A DNA stretch of 64,000 nt, taken from NCBI GenBank assembly GCA_035315185.1, contig DATFYE010000083.1:1-64000 (forward strand), given 5' to 3'. Position numbers and translations under genes: made by a program. The notes under the pieces are model-generated. The model saw nothing but the letters and a program-made list of their open reading frames with translations. It searched no databases and was not told the DNA's origin. Positions 8,512 to 17,625 of the stretch are shown here, piece by piece; within the stretch, counting starts at the first letter, position 1; every line of letters begins with the position of its first letter. This DNA comes from JADGQN01 sp035315185. GTDB taxonomy: Bacteria > Desulfobacterota > Syntrophorhabdia > Syntrophorhabdales > WCHB1-27.

Positions 8512-11500
8512 CTACAATCTCACAGATACGATTTTCGAAATACCTTCGTCTTCCATGGTAATTCCGTACATCGTGTTGGAGCACTCCATGGTGAGTCTGT
8601 TGTGGGTGATAAGGACGATCTGTGTCTTTTTGCTGATGGTTTTGACAATCTCCATAAGCGATGCAAGGTTGGCGTCATCGAGCGGCGCGTCTATCTCGTC
8701 CATGAGCGTGAAGGGTGATGGTTTGGTATCCATGAGGGAGAGCAGGAATGCAAGAGAGATAAGCGCCTTCTCACCTCCCGAAAAGAGTTCCATGCGGATG
8801 ACCCGCTTACCGGGAGGCTGCACGTAAAGCTCCACGCCGCTCGTATCGGGGTTGATGCTGAGCGTGCCCTTTCCGCCTTTGAAGAGCATCTGCGTGTAAC
8901 GCTTGAAGGCTTCATTGATCTGGTCAAAGGTCTCAATGAAGAGGTCCTTTGAGACTGCGTCTATCTTGCTGATCGTCTTCCGGAGGGAGTCCATGGCCTG
9001 CGTCAGGTCAGACTTCTGCGTCTCCAGGAATTCGGAACGTTCTTTCAACTCTTTGTATTCCTTCTCGGCACGGAAGTTTACCTCACCCATTGCCGAGAGT
9101 TCGTCCGCTATCTTCTGCCTTTCAGCTTCTGTTCCCGGCGGCGCGCTCTTGCGTTTCTCGTCAAGCTCCTCGATTGCGTATTCCGTGCGCAACCGTTCAA
9201 GGATCATCTCTTTCCTCTCCTGGAGCACCGCCTTTTCCCGCTCAAGCCCTTCCCACTTGGATCTGACTTTTTCCAGATCGTCGGAGACGCGCTGCAGACC
9301 CTCTTGCAGGCGACTCTTTTCCTGGTGCAGGTCACCCAACTGTTGCTTCATTTCATTGTAGCGTGCTGACGCTTTTTCACAGGTCTCGCTCAGCTGAGCA
9401 TGGCTTTCCCCCAATTCCTTGATGCGTTGTGTTGCTTCTGAAAGGCTCGTCTCCGCAGTTACAATCTTTTCTCCGGCAGCCGCTTTGTTCTTCTCGTGCT
9501 CTTCGGCAGCACTCTTCTTCCGTTCTGCCTCCTCGGAGAGACTCCTCACAGAATTTTTCTTCCTCTCCACATTGACGGAGACTTCCTGGAACTCTTTTTC
9601 AGCCTCGTCGTAGCGCTTGCGAGCAGCATCCAGGTCGCCTTTGAGCACCTGCAGCGCCTCGTTGATCTGACTAACCTCGTCTTCAAGCTTCTCCTGATCG
9701 GCTATAAGCTCATCACGTGAGACAGGGGTTTGGTCGTCCGTACCTTCTATCCTCCAGGCAAATTCTTTGAGCCTGTCGGCGATCGTTCTGATTTCAGTCT
9801 CAATGATGATGCGTTCCTTTTCCTTCTCTGCCAGCGCATTTGCCTTCTGTCGCTTCCTCTGCTGCACGGTTTGGTACGCTTGGCCAAGTGTTCCGTGTGT
9901 ATTCTGGACCTCGCCCATTGAAGTTTGTTCTTTCACCAGCTGGTCACTGATCTGGGCGATCTCTTTCTCCAGCTTCATCTTTTCCCTGAACTCTCTGATC
10001 GATATGCCTCTCTTCTCCTTGCTTGTGACAATAAGGCCCCGCGAATCAATATAGGTATCCTTACCGGCATCCCTGGCTATGAAAATCCCTTCCTCTCCGG
10101 CCTCGATGCGCTGGATTGCTTCGGTTGCGTTTTCCACCCAGTTGATTCGAATTTCAACGTCGTTGTCTCGCTGCGCAAAAAGACCTTTCTCCGGGAAAAA
10201 GATGAAGTTGCCACTGTGCTCTCTCAGAGCGTCGGCAATCGCACCTGGGTCCGACGCAGCGAGGACATGGTATTCCATCTCGTCCGCAAAAAACTTTTCC
10301 AGGGCGCTCTCTGCCCCTTCGGGTGTTCTCACTATATCGATAAGTCTCTTGAACGGAAGTGCCGGCTCCGTTTGCTTTTCACCAATAGTAGCCAGCTTCT
10401 TAAAAAGCTCCTCCCGCCCTCTTTTCTCTCCCTTGAGCCGCTCTACGCTGTCCCGCTTCTGCGCCATTTCGTGCTCAAGAAGCCTCATGCGTTCCATGAG
10501 CTCCTGCTCTTCCTTGTCTATCCCCGCCTTTTCAGCGCTTTCGCGGTCTATCTGATGCTTTAGGACCAGTCCCTTTTCTTCGAGTAGGACCAGTTTCCCG
10601 CGTAACCTCTTCTCTTCTTCCGATCTCCGCCCTTCTCGAACCTGACGCTCTTTCTCCATCCTTTCCAGTTCAAGGATACGGTTTTTCACTTCCGTGAGGC
10701 TGCTCATCGAGACGAAAAGTCGGTTTCTTTCTTCCTCGAGCTTTGCCTCCAGCTGTTCGGTGGCCCCTCTTAATTCCCTCTTCTTTTCCTGCAAGCTGTT
10801 ACTCAGCTGCTCGTCTTCTTGCAGGGATGCGGCCGCTTGAGCAATCTCGATCTCCAGCGCCTGTACCTCGCCTAAGGTACGCTCCCCTTGTTCGCCAAGC
10901 TCCTTTACCGTTGCCTGAAGTTCGGTGATCGTTGCCGACAGCCGATCCCTTTCTTCCTCAACGTAGTTGAGTTCCAGGAGGCGGCTCTCCGCATCCTTTT
11001 CTTTCTCCTTGATATCCAGCTCAAGCTGTCGGGCAACGGCATCGGCCAGAGACAACTCCTCTTCTTTCGCATCGATGGTCTCCCTCACCGACGCCCGCTC
11101 CTCCTCTTTCCTTGCAACCTCCTGCTGAAGCTCTGCTTCCCGCTCTCCCAGCTTTGCTTCTCTCCTTTCGAGCTTTACGTAAGCATCGGCCAGGAGGGTG
11201 ATATCTATCTCCTTCAGCTTTTCTTTGAGGCTGTTAAAAACCTTCAGCCTTTCCCATTCTTCTTCTGTCCTTTTCAGGCTCTTCACAACCTCGGCGTAGA
11301 TATCCTCGACACGTTCCAGGTTTGCCTTCGTCTCTTCCATTCTCTCAAAAGCATCTCTCTTCTTTTCCTCAAAACGGGTGATTCCGCTTGCCTCTTCGAT
11401 GGCCGTGCGCCGCTCCAGAGGTTTCATCTGCGCGAAATATTCAATGTTTCCCTGCTCCAGTATGGCGTAGGAATTGAGCCCGATGCCAGTCCCGAGAAAG

Positions 11501-11859
11501 AAGTCCTGTACGTCTTTGAGCCGTACCTGATCACTGTTTATGTAATACTCGTTGGTACCGTCCCTGAAGATCCTCCGTTTGATTGCGACTTCCCGATCAC
11601 CTTCCGAAAGACCGATAATCACTTCGGCCATGTTCACCGGCCTTTTCCCGTTGCTGCCGTGGAATATGACATCGCCCATTTCTTTGACACGCAGTGATTT
11701 CGTGCCTCTTTCTCCAAGCACCCAGATGAACGCATCAACCACGTTGCTTTTACCGCAGCCGTTGGGCCCTACCAGGGAGGTGACGCCTTCGCTGAACCTG
11801 AAAACAGTCCTGTTCAGAAAAGATTTGAAACCAAGGAGTTCAAGGGAAAGGAGTTTCAT
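8512..11859 (-). CDS. smc: Chromosome segregation protein SMC
   Basis: The 1115-residue protein has the SMC plan: N-terminal Walker A G-P-N-G-C-G-K-S-N (residues 31-39), coiled coil, a central hinge (about 490-620), a second coiled coil, and a C-terminal ABC signature F-S-G-G-E-K-A-L followed by the Walker B L-M-D-E-I-D-A-P-L-D. It acts as a DNA-compacting ATPase with ScpA/ScpB, which are not in the window. It is slightly shorter than typical bacterial SMC (about 1170-1190), and the hinge lacks the usual glycine-rich sequence. Its start overlaps the gltX stop by 4 nt, so it is expressed from the gltX promoter. Confidence 0.93.
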   Translation of the reverse strand: MKLLSLELLGFKSFLNRTVFRFSEGVTSLVGPNGCGKSNVVDAFIWVLGERGTKSLRVKEMGDVIFHGSNGKRPVNMAEVIIGLSEGDREVAIKRRIFRDGTNEYYINSDQVRLKDVQDFFLGTGIGLNSYAILEQGNIEYFAQMKPLERRTAIEEASGITRFEEKKRDAFERMEETKANLERVEDIYAEVVKSLKRTEEEWERLKVFNSLKEKLKEIDITLLADAYVKLERREAKLGEREAELQQEVARKEEERASVRETIDAKEEELSLADAVARQLELDIKEKEKDAESRLLELNYVEEERDRLSATITELQATVKELGEQGERTLGEVQALEIEIAQAAASLQEDEQLSNSLQEKKRELRGATEQLEAKLEEERNRLFVSMSSLTEVKNRILELERMEKERQVREGRRSEEEKRLRGKLVLLEEKGLVLKHQIDRESAEKAGIDKEEQELMERMRLLEHEMAQKRDSVERLKGEKRGREELFKKLATIGEKQTEPALPFKRLIDIVRTPEGAESALEKFFADEMEYHVLAASDPGAIADALREHSGNFIFFPEKGLFAQRDNDVEIRINWVENATEAIQRIEAGEEGIFIARDAGKDTYIDSRGLIVTSKEKRGISIREFREKMKLEKEIAQISDQLVKEQTSMGEVQNTHGTLGQAYQTVQQRKRQKANALAEKEKERIIIETEIRTIADRLKEFAWRIEGTDDQTPVSRDELIADQEKLEDEVSQINEALQVLKGDLDAARKRYDEAEKEFQEVSVNVERKKNSVRSLSEEAERKKSAAEEHEKNKAAAGEKIVTAETSLSEATQRIKELGESHAQLSETCEKASARYNEMKQQLGDLHQEKSRLQEGLQRVSDDLEKVRSKWEGLEREKAVLQERKEMILERLRTEYAIEELDEKRKSAPPGTEAERQKIADELSAMGEVNFRAEKEYKELKERSEFLETQKSDLTQAMDSLRKTISKIDAVSKDLFIETFDQINEAFKRYTQMLFKGGKGTLSINPDTSGVELYVQPPGKRVIRMELFSGGEKALISLAFLLSLMDTKPSPFTLMDEIDAPLDDANLASLMEIVKTISKKTQIVLITHNRLTMECSNTMYGITMEDEGISKIVSVRL

Positions 11860-13247
11860 GATATTAAGGAGATGGCCCGTTCTATCCTTTTCTTTACTAG
11901 GTCTTTTCCAAGTATGCCGATAACCTCAAAAATTCCTGGACTGACAGCCTTTCCGGAAAGAGCGACCCGTATAGGTTGAACAATATCAACCAGCTTCTTT
12001 CCGTGATCTCTTGCGATGCTCTCTATCAGGGCCCTCTGGCTCGCCTCGTCCAAGGATGGGAGCTCCTGAAAATCCTTCAAGAATTGCTCGAGGATCGGCC
12101 TTGCTGCCTGCGTCAGAAACTTCGCTTTTGCCGAGGTCTCATATTCTATCTCTTCTCCAAAGAAGAATCCAGCCATTTGCGCCATTTCTTTGAGGGTTTT
12201 TGCCCTCCCCAGCAGATTACGAATGATCTGGATCAGTTTCGCGCGGTCGGGAGCAGTGCGGCTCTGTGCGGTAATGAAAGGCGCGAGCCTCTCGGCAACC
12301 ACCTCTACGGGTAGGGTCTTCATGTAGTGATCATTCAACCAGAGAAGCTTATCCATGTCAAAGATGGCAGGTGATCTCCCCACATTCGGTAGATCAAACT
12401 TTTCGATCAGCTCCTCTTTAGAGAATATTTCGTCGTCGCCGTGGGCCCACCCGAGCCGGGCAAGGTAGTTCATGAGCGCTTCGGGCAAGAATCCCTCTTC
12501 TCTGTATTCCAGAAGAGAGGTCGCCCCGTGTCTCTTGCTCAGCCGCGCCCGGTCCTTTCCATGGATGAGGGGAACATGGGCGAACCGGGGCACCGCGAAC
12601 TTGAGCGCCTCATACATCAGAATCTGCCTCGGTGTATTGTTGATGTGATCGTCACCTCTGATGATGTGTGTGATACCCATCAACGCATCATCCACTACTA
12701 CGGTAAAATTGTAGGTCGGCGTCTGGTCAGTCCTCAATATTACCAGATCATCCAACTCGTCGCACTGAAAGCTGATTTCTCCACGTACGAGGTCATGGAA
12801 GGCCACCGTGCCTGACAGGGGCGTCTTGAACCTGATCACGTGTGGTTTATCCGGGTCCTCGATGGTTTTCTCCCGGCAGGTCCTATCATAGGCAGGTTTT
12901 TGTCCTTCTTTCAGGGCCCGCTTTCGCTTCTCCTCCAACTCCTGCGTTGTGCAGTAGCACTTGTAGGCATGGCCTTCCTGCAAAAGCCGAAGGGCATGTT
13001 CCTTATAAAGTTCCATCCTGGCGCTCTGAAAGAATGGGCCCTCGTCGTGCACGATGCCGAGCCACGCAAGCCCATCCAGTATGCCTTGGGTATACTCGTC
13101 CCTCGACCTTTCCCGATCCGTATCCTCGATCCGCAGGACGAATCTGCCCTTGTGATGCTTCGCGAAAAGCCAGTTAAAGAGTGCTGTCCGTGCCCCACCA
13201 ATGTGCAACTGGCCGGTTGGACTTGGTGCAAACCGTGTTCGTACCAT
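11856..13247 (-). CDS. gltX: Glutamyl-tRNA synthetase (copy 1)
   Basis: The 463-residue class I synthetase starts M-V-R-T-R-F-A-P-S-P-T-G with the HIGH-type motif H-I-G-G-A, and has the KMSKS-type loop R-L-S-K-R-H-G-A-T-S. The start at 13247 puts the canonical N-terminus first; an extension to 13340 has no family support. The C-terminal anticodon-binding helical domain is present. A second gltX lies at 16243-17625. The gene leads a two-gene unit with smc. Confidence 0.92.
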   Translation of the reverse strand: MVRTRFAPSPTGQLHIGGARTALFNWLFAKHHKGRFVLRIEDTDRERSRDEYTQGILDGLAWLGIVHDEGPFFQSARMELYKEHALRLLQEGHAYKCYCTTQELEEKRKRALKEGQKPAYDRTCREKTIEDPDKPHVIRFKTPLSGTVAFHDLVRGEISFQCDELDDLVILRTDQTPTYNFTVVVDDALMGITHIIRGDDHINNTPRQILMYEALKFAVPRFAHVPLIHGKDRARLSKRHGATSLLEYREEGFLPEALMNYLARLGWAHGDDEIFSKEELIEKFDLPNVGRSPAIFDMDKLLWLNDHYMKTLPVEVVAERLAPFITAQSRTAPDRAKLIQIIRNLLGRAKTLKEMAQMAGFFFGEEIEYETSAKAKFLTQAARPILEQFLKDFQELPSLDEASQRALIESIARDHGKKLVDIVQPIRVALSGKAVSPGIFEVIGILGKDLVKKRIERAISLIS

Positions 13248-13331
13248 TTTTGGGTATTGTTTCTCCGAGTAACCCTGAAGTATAAAGAAAAATTGCTGCT
13301 TCATCAACCCAAATTTCCGGCTGCGCGGAAA

Positions 13332-13441
13332 ATGGGTCAAGGGTCACGGGAAAGACGAGCAGGGCCATCCTCACCTCCATTATCCCCTTTCTTCTGCCTT
13401 TGTTAGTCCCCTTGACCCTTGACCCCCTGCCCCATGACCCT
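13332..13441. repeat. Word cassette (family F, TGACCCTTGACCC type) with inverted arms
   Basis: The left arm (13332-13350) is made of GGGTCAAGGGTCACGGG-like words and the right arm (13410-13441) of CCCTTGACCCTTGACCCC-like words. The arms are inverted relative to each other and separated by about 60 nt. The cassette lies between the divergent gltX and carD genes, just upstream of the carD promoter. Confidence 0.65.
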
Positions 13442-13469
13442 GCCTTTCTACGGGAAAAACAGTTACTTA

Positions 13470-13498
13470 TTGCGTTTTTCAGGGCAAACTGGTATACT
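13470..13498 (+). promoter_or_regulatory. Sigma70 promoter of the carD operon
   Basis: TTGCGT (13470-13475), a 17-nt spacer and TATACT (13493-13498) lie 32 nt before the carD start. It is the best promoter for the long overlapping operon that runs to 20559. Confidence 0.65.
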
Positions 13499-13529
13499 AT
13501 GGCCCGATATGTTGAGAATGGAGGTAAGA

Positions 13530-14024
13530 ATGCTGAAGATTGGACAAGTTGCTGTATACCCCGGGCACGGCGTAGGCAAGATCGAGCGCATTGAAGAGAA
13601 GGAGATTTCCGGCACAAAACAGGCATTCTACATAATGAGAATTCTCGATTCCGACATGACCATCATGATCCCGACGGATGGAGCCCAGAATGCCGGTCTG
13701 CGTTACGTGATCGCCTCCAGGGACGTGGTCAAAGTCTACGAAATCCTCAAAGACAAGAACACAAACCATGATACCTCCCCCTGGAACAGGCGATACAAGG
13801 ATTATATGGAGAGAATCAAGAGCGGGTCGATCTTCGAAATTGCTACAGTATTAAGAGAGCTTTACACCTTGAGGACATGGAAAGAGCTCTCCTTCGGCGA
13901 AAGAAAAATGTTTGAAACGGCAAGAAATCTCATCAAGAAAGAGCTCTCAATAGCCCTATCCAAAGATGAGGATGAGATAGTAACCGACATAGAGAGAATC
14001 TTCTCCAACAACACCAGAGGTTAG
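13530..14024 (+). CDS. CarD-family RNA polymerase-binding transcription regulator
   Basis: The 164-residue protein starts M-L-K-I-G-Q-V-A-V-Y-P-G-H-G-V-G, the hallmark of the CarD/CdnL RNA polymerase-interacting domain (residues 1-60). A helical C-terminal DNA-contacting domain contains W-N-R-R-Y-K-D-Y and an acidic end. GGAGG five nt before ATG 13530 fixes the start; upstream in-frame codons lie in the promoter. CarD proteins stabilise open complexes, often at rRNA and housekeeping promoters. The gene opens an operon with PIN/TRAM, ispD and ispF, a common arrangement. Confidence 0.88.
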   Translation: MLKIGQVAVYPGHGVGKIERIEEKEISGTKQAFYIMRILDSDMTIMIPTDGAQNAGLRYVIASRDVVKVYEILKDKNTNHDTSPWNRRYKDYMERIKSGSIFEIATVLRELYTLRTWKELSFGERKMFETARNLIKKELSIALSKDEDEIVTDIERIFSNNTRG

Positions 14025-15077
14025 TTGTCCTTGGATATCATCGTCCAGACCTTTCTGGTCCTTGTCACAACAGTAACAAGCTATTTCATCGTCAAGGAAA
14101 TGTTCGGGAGCAACCTGTATGCGGCATTTGGCGCAATGGCCGGGGTCGTGCTGGGTTATCTCATAATTAAACTGGAAGAGAAACTAAAGGAGATACCGCT
14201 CAAAAACCTGATAGGCACACTTATAGGCATTACCGTCGGCCTTTTTGTGGCGAGCCTCTTCATCTCCAAGCTTCTTCTGACCCACGCGAAGGACGTACCG
14301 ATAACGTTGCCGATCTATATACTTCTCTACTTTGTGATGGGGTATCTGGGTTTTAGAATAGGGGAGAAGAAAAGCCATACCCTCGATCTTTCAAAAGTAC
14401 CCCTTTTCCACCGTATGGAAGCTTCCGAAGGGAACAAGATCCTCGACACGAGCACTATCATTGACGGACGTATAGCGGATGTATGCGAGACAGGATTTCT
14501 TGAAGGGACTTTGGTCATCCCACAGTTCGTCCTGTACGAGATACAGCACATCGCGGATCTGCAGGACCCCGTCAAGAAGACTCGCGGTAGAAGAGGCCTC
14601 GAAATTCTCCATCGTTTGCAGAAGCAGACGTTTGTTAAGGTGAAGATCGTTGATTACGATTTTCCCAAACTCAAAGACGTTGATTCAAAGCTCATTGCCC
14701 TCGCAAAAAACATGAACGGCAAAATAATAACCAATGACTTTAACCTGAATAAGGTGGCGGAACTTCAAGGTATAGAAGTATTGAATCTCAATGCACTGGT
14801 GACTTCCTTAAGGCCCGCGGTCTTACCGGCGGAACAGATGACCATACGCATCATCAAGGAAGGCAAAGAATACGGTCAGGGGATCGGGTATCTTGATGAC
14901 GGGACCATGATTGTTGTTGATGATGCACGAAAACTGCTCGGTAAAACGGTCGATGTTGTTGTGACAAGCCTCTTACAGACCTCCTCAGGACGCATGATTT
15001 TCGCGAAGCTGAAAGAACAAGCCGAGAAAGAATTTTACTTCCCAGAAGAGTACAAGCTGGAAGAACAGGTGAGATAG
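14025..15077 (+). CDS. PIN/TRAM-domain integral membrane protein (YacL-like)
   Basis: The 350-residue protein has four N-terminal membrane helices (to about residue 115), then a PIN nuclease fold starting K-I-L-D-T-S-T-I-I-D-G-R-I-A-D-V. Acidic residues continue at E-I-Q-H-I-A-D, D-S-K-L-I-A-L-A and I-I-T-N-D-F-N-L-N-K-V-A. A C-terminal TRAM domain (about 280-340) follows. PIN acidic residues look intact, so RNase activity is plausible; the cellular substrate is unknown. It uses a TTG start immediately after the carD TAG (a second TTG at 14031 is an alternative), with GAGGT inside the carD end as ribosome binding site. Confidence 0.85.
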   Translation: MSLDIIVQTFLVLVTTVTSYFIVKEMFGSNLYAAFGAMAGVVLGYLIIKLEEKLKEIPLKNLIGTLIGITVGLFVASLFISKLLLTHAKDVPITLPIYILLYFVMGYLGFRIGEKKSHTLDLSKVPLFHRMEASEGNKILDTSTIIDGRIADVCETGFLEGTLVIPQFVLYEIQHIADLQDPVKKTRGRRGLEILHRLQKQTFVKVKIVDYDFPKLKDVDSKLIALAKNMNGKIITNDFNLNKVAELQGIEVLNLNALVTSLRPAVLPAEQMTIRIIKEGKEYGQGIGYLDDGTMIVVDDARKLLGKTVDVVVTSLLQTSSGRMIFAKLKEQAEKEFYFPEEYKLEEQVR

Positions 15078-15080
15078 TTT

Positions 15081-15779
15081 ATGAGGACCCTGGCGATCCT
15101 TCTTGCCGGCGGAACCGGCAAGCGGATGGGCTCTTCAACGAACAAGCAGTTTCTGCTTCTTGATAACAAACCTATTCTCGTCCATTCTTTGCAAGTGTTC
15201 GAAGAGTCTCGCCCGGTGGACGGGGTTTACCTGGTAGTTAATCAAAGAGACCTCCCACTGATCCAGGAAGAGATACTGGAAGCCTACAAGTTCAGCAAGA
15301 TCGTTAAACTCGTCATCGGTGGCCGACTTCGTCAGGACTCGGTAAGGAATGGGCTGGAAGCCATTGATGAACCGTGCGACATCGTGGTCATACATGACGC
15401 CGCGCGACCTTTTGTTTCTCCTGCCTTCGTCGAGAAGACGATATCTCTTATGGAAATGTTCGACGCAATCATCCCTGCGTTACCCGCCAGGGACACCATA
15501 AAGGTGATATCAAAGGAAGGGTTCGTATCCAAAACCCTTGAGAGAGAGGCTCTGTGGCAGGTGCAGACACCGCAGACGTTCAAATATGATCTTATCATGA
15601 AGGCCTATAGAGAGGGTATTGCCAAGAAGCTTTTAGGGTACGATGACGCGAGTTTCGTGGAACACCTGGGCAAGCGGGTAAAGGTTGTAGAAGGTTCACC
15701 GTACAATATCAAGATAACAACACCCGAAGATCTCGTGATAGCAAAGGGTATCCTCTCCCAGTTAAAAGGCAGTGCATGA
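15081..15779 (+). CDS. ispD: 2-C-methyl-D-erythritol 4-phosphate cytidylyltransferase
   Basis: The 232-residue enzyme makes CDP-methylerythritol in the MEP isoprenoid pathway. It has the nucleotide-binding L-L-A-G-G-T-G-K-R-M-G motif at residues 7-17, the V-I-H-D-A-A-R-P-F segment and T-P-Q-T-F, all IspD-typical, at normal length. AGGTGAG precedes the ATG. Its stop overlaps the ispF start by 4 nt. Confidence 0.93.
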   Translation: MRTLAILLAGGTGKRMGSSTNKQFLLLDNKPILVHSLQVFEESRPVDGVYLVVNQRDLPLIQEEILEAYKFSKIVKLVIGGRLRQDSVRNGLEAIDEPCDIVVIHDAARPFVSPAFVEKTISLMEMFDAIIPALPARDTIKVISKEGFVSKTLEREALWQVQTPQTFKYDLIMKAYREGIAKKLLGYDDASFVEHLGKRVKVVEGSPYNIKITTPEDLVIAKGILSQLKGSA

Positions 15780-16246
15780 GAGTTGGTGTTGGCTTTGACG
15801 TTCACGCTTTTGCCGAGGGACGTAAACTGGTCCTCGGCGGCCTTGCCATCCCATTCCAGAAAGGGTTACAGGGCCATTCGGATGGTGATGTGCTGCTCCA
15901 CGCCATAAGTGATGCGATTCTTGGTGCTGCTGCTGACGGTGATATAGGGCTTTACTTTCATGATTCCGACGAAAGTATCAAAGGTATAGACAGCGCGAAG
16001 ATACTTACCCACGCGGCAGGCCGGGCGCGCACCAAGGGCTTCGCCGTGGTGAATGTGGACGCTGTCGTCGTCTGTGAAGAGCCGAAAATCCAGCTATACC
16101 GGGACCAGATGAGGGAACGCATCGCAAGCCTTCTTTCCGTTGACATTGAGCGGGTCAGCATCAAGGGAAAGACAGTAGAAGGGCTTGGTTTTTTGGGCAC
16201 AGGGCAAGGCATAGCAGCATACGCCGTCTGCCTGCTTGATGAGTGA
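15776..16246 (+). CDS. ispF: 2-C-methyl-D-erythritol 2,4-cyclodiphosphate synthase
   Basis: The 156-residue enzyme follows IspD and IspE in the MEP pathway. The zinc-site motif G-F-D-V-H-A-F (residues 5-11) and G-H-S-D-G-D-V-L-L-H-A-I are intact, as is the C-terminal K-G-K-T-V-E-G-L-G-F-L-G-T-G. It overlaps ispD by 4 nt and the following gltX by 4 nt, implying translational coupling. Confidence 0.94.
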   Translation: MRVGVGFDVHAFAEGRKLVLGGLAIPFQKGLQGHSDGDVLLHAISDAILGAAADGDIGLYFHDSDESIKGIDSAKILTHAAGRARTKGFAVVNVDAVVVCEEPKIQLYRDQMRERIASLLSVDIERVSIKGKTVEGLGFLGTGQGIAAYAVCLLDE

Positions 16247-17625
16247 GGCGTATGGTACGTGTAAGGTTCGCTCCTAGTCCCACCGGCAACCTCCACGTGG
16301 GTAACGCTCGCACAGCGGTTCTTAATTATCTCCTGGCCCGTCACAATTCCGGCACTTTTGTCCTGCGCATAGAAGACACGGACCTCGCCCGCTCTGATGC
16401 GACCTTTGTCCATACTATCCTGGATGACCTGAAGTGGCTCGGGCTCACCTGGGATGAAGGTCCCTATTTCCAGTCCGAACGTATATCGACGTATCGCGAA
16501 CATGCCGATGCACTTCTTTCTCGCGGACATGCATACAAATGCTTTTGCACGAAGGAGGCGCTTGAAGCTGAGCGCAGCGATGCGCTTCGAAGGGACGAGC
16601 CCCCGAGATACAGCGGGAAATGCCGTACGCTCTCCGAAAGCTCTCGGCAGGCCTTGGAGAAAGCGGGGAGACCTTTTGTCATCCGATTACGCTCCATGGA
16701 AAAGGAGATACGCGTGCAAGATAGGATGCACGGTGAGATCATTTTCCCCCGAGACCATGTCGATGATTTCATACTCGTCAGGCAGGACAGCCTGCCTTCG
16801 TACAATTTTGCAGCGGCCGTGGATGATATGGTAATGGGCATTACGGATGTCGTCCGGGGTTCAGATCATCTTTCAAATACGCCAAAACAGATTATGCTCT
16901 TTCTGATGTTTGGTGAAAAAGTGCCTGGCTATGCTCACCACGGACTACTCACCGGTCCAGATAGGAAGCCGTTGAGCAAACGGCATGGAGCCACCAGCAT
17001 AGCTGAATTCAGGGCCATGGGGGTCTTACCTGAGGCTCTGGTCAATTATCTGGCCATCATAGGCCGGAGCGTGCAGCATGAATTTTTGCAGAAGGAAGAA
17101 GTGGTGCGCGATTTCTCTATAGACTCTTTTTCAGGTTCTGACTCACTCTTCGATCTTGACAAGCTCCTGTGGCTCAACGGAACCTACATAAGGTCCCTTC
17201 CGTTGGAGCGCATTCTTTCGGAGCTCGGATTGAGTGAAGCTTGGGCCGACAGGGTGGCACTACTCCGTGAAAACGGAAAAACGCTCGTCGAGATGAAGGG
17301 CCTTCTGGACATCTTTGATAGTTCGGGTGTCCACGCTGATGCCCTCGATTATCTCTCCCGTCTGAAGGGCCTGGAGCGTCCTCTGTCGCTTCTGGGAGAG
17401 GCACTGACGGGCGATATTAAGAAACCATTTGAAGAGATTTATGAAACTTTGGAGAAAGGATCCGGGCTGGCCAGAAAGGACCTAATGATGCTCTTGCGCG
17501 TGGCTATAACAGGCAGAAAGAGCGGTCCTCCTCTGAAAGAAGTTTTTCGGCTCACACCGGAACGCCCTATCCTGGAGAGGGTATCATGTTTGCAGAAGAA
17601 ATTCGGCAATTCGGTAAACGCCTGA
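16243..17625 (+). CDS. gltX: Glutamyl-tRNA synthetase (copy 2)
   Basis: The 460-residue paralogue begins near M-V-R-V-R-F-A-P-S-P-T-G-N-L-H-V-G and has a P-L-S-K-R-H-G-A-T-S loop. The catalytic half is well conserved; the anticodon-binding half is diverged from copy 1. The GTG at 16243 overlaps the ispF stop; ATG 16252 fits the family N-terminus better and may be the true start. Bacteria with two GluRS often split charging of tRNA-Glu and tRNA-Gln; which copy does which is unknown here. Confidence 0.9.
   Translation: MRRMVRVRFAPSPTGNLHVGNARTAVLNYLLARHNSGTFVLRIEDTDLARSDATFVHTILDDLKWLGLTWDEGPYFQSERISTYREHADALLSRGHAYKCFCTKEALEAERSDALRRDEPPRYSGKCRTLSESSRQALEKAGRPFVIRLRSMEKEIRVQDRMHGEIIFPRDHVDDFILVRQDSLPSYNFAAAVDDMVMGITDVVRGSDHLSNTPKQIMLFLMFGEKVPGYAHHGLLTGPDRKPLSKRHGATSIAEFRAMGVLPEALVNYLAIIGRSVQHEFLQKEEVVRDFSIDSFSGSDSLFDLDKLLWLNGTYIRSLPLERILSELGLSEAWADRVALLRENGKTLVEMKGLLDIFDSSGVHADALDYLSRLKGLERPLSLLGEALTGDIKKPFEEIYETLEKGSGLARKDLMMLLRVAITGRKSGPPLKEVFRLTPERPILERVSCLQKKFGNSVNA

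Noticed and set aside
10888..11697. 269-codon frame opposite smc
   Set aside because: Leu/Phe/Arg-rich antisense of a coiled-coil gene; no independent start signals.
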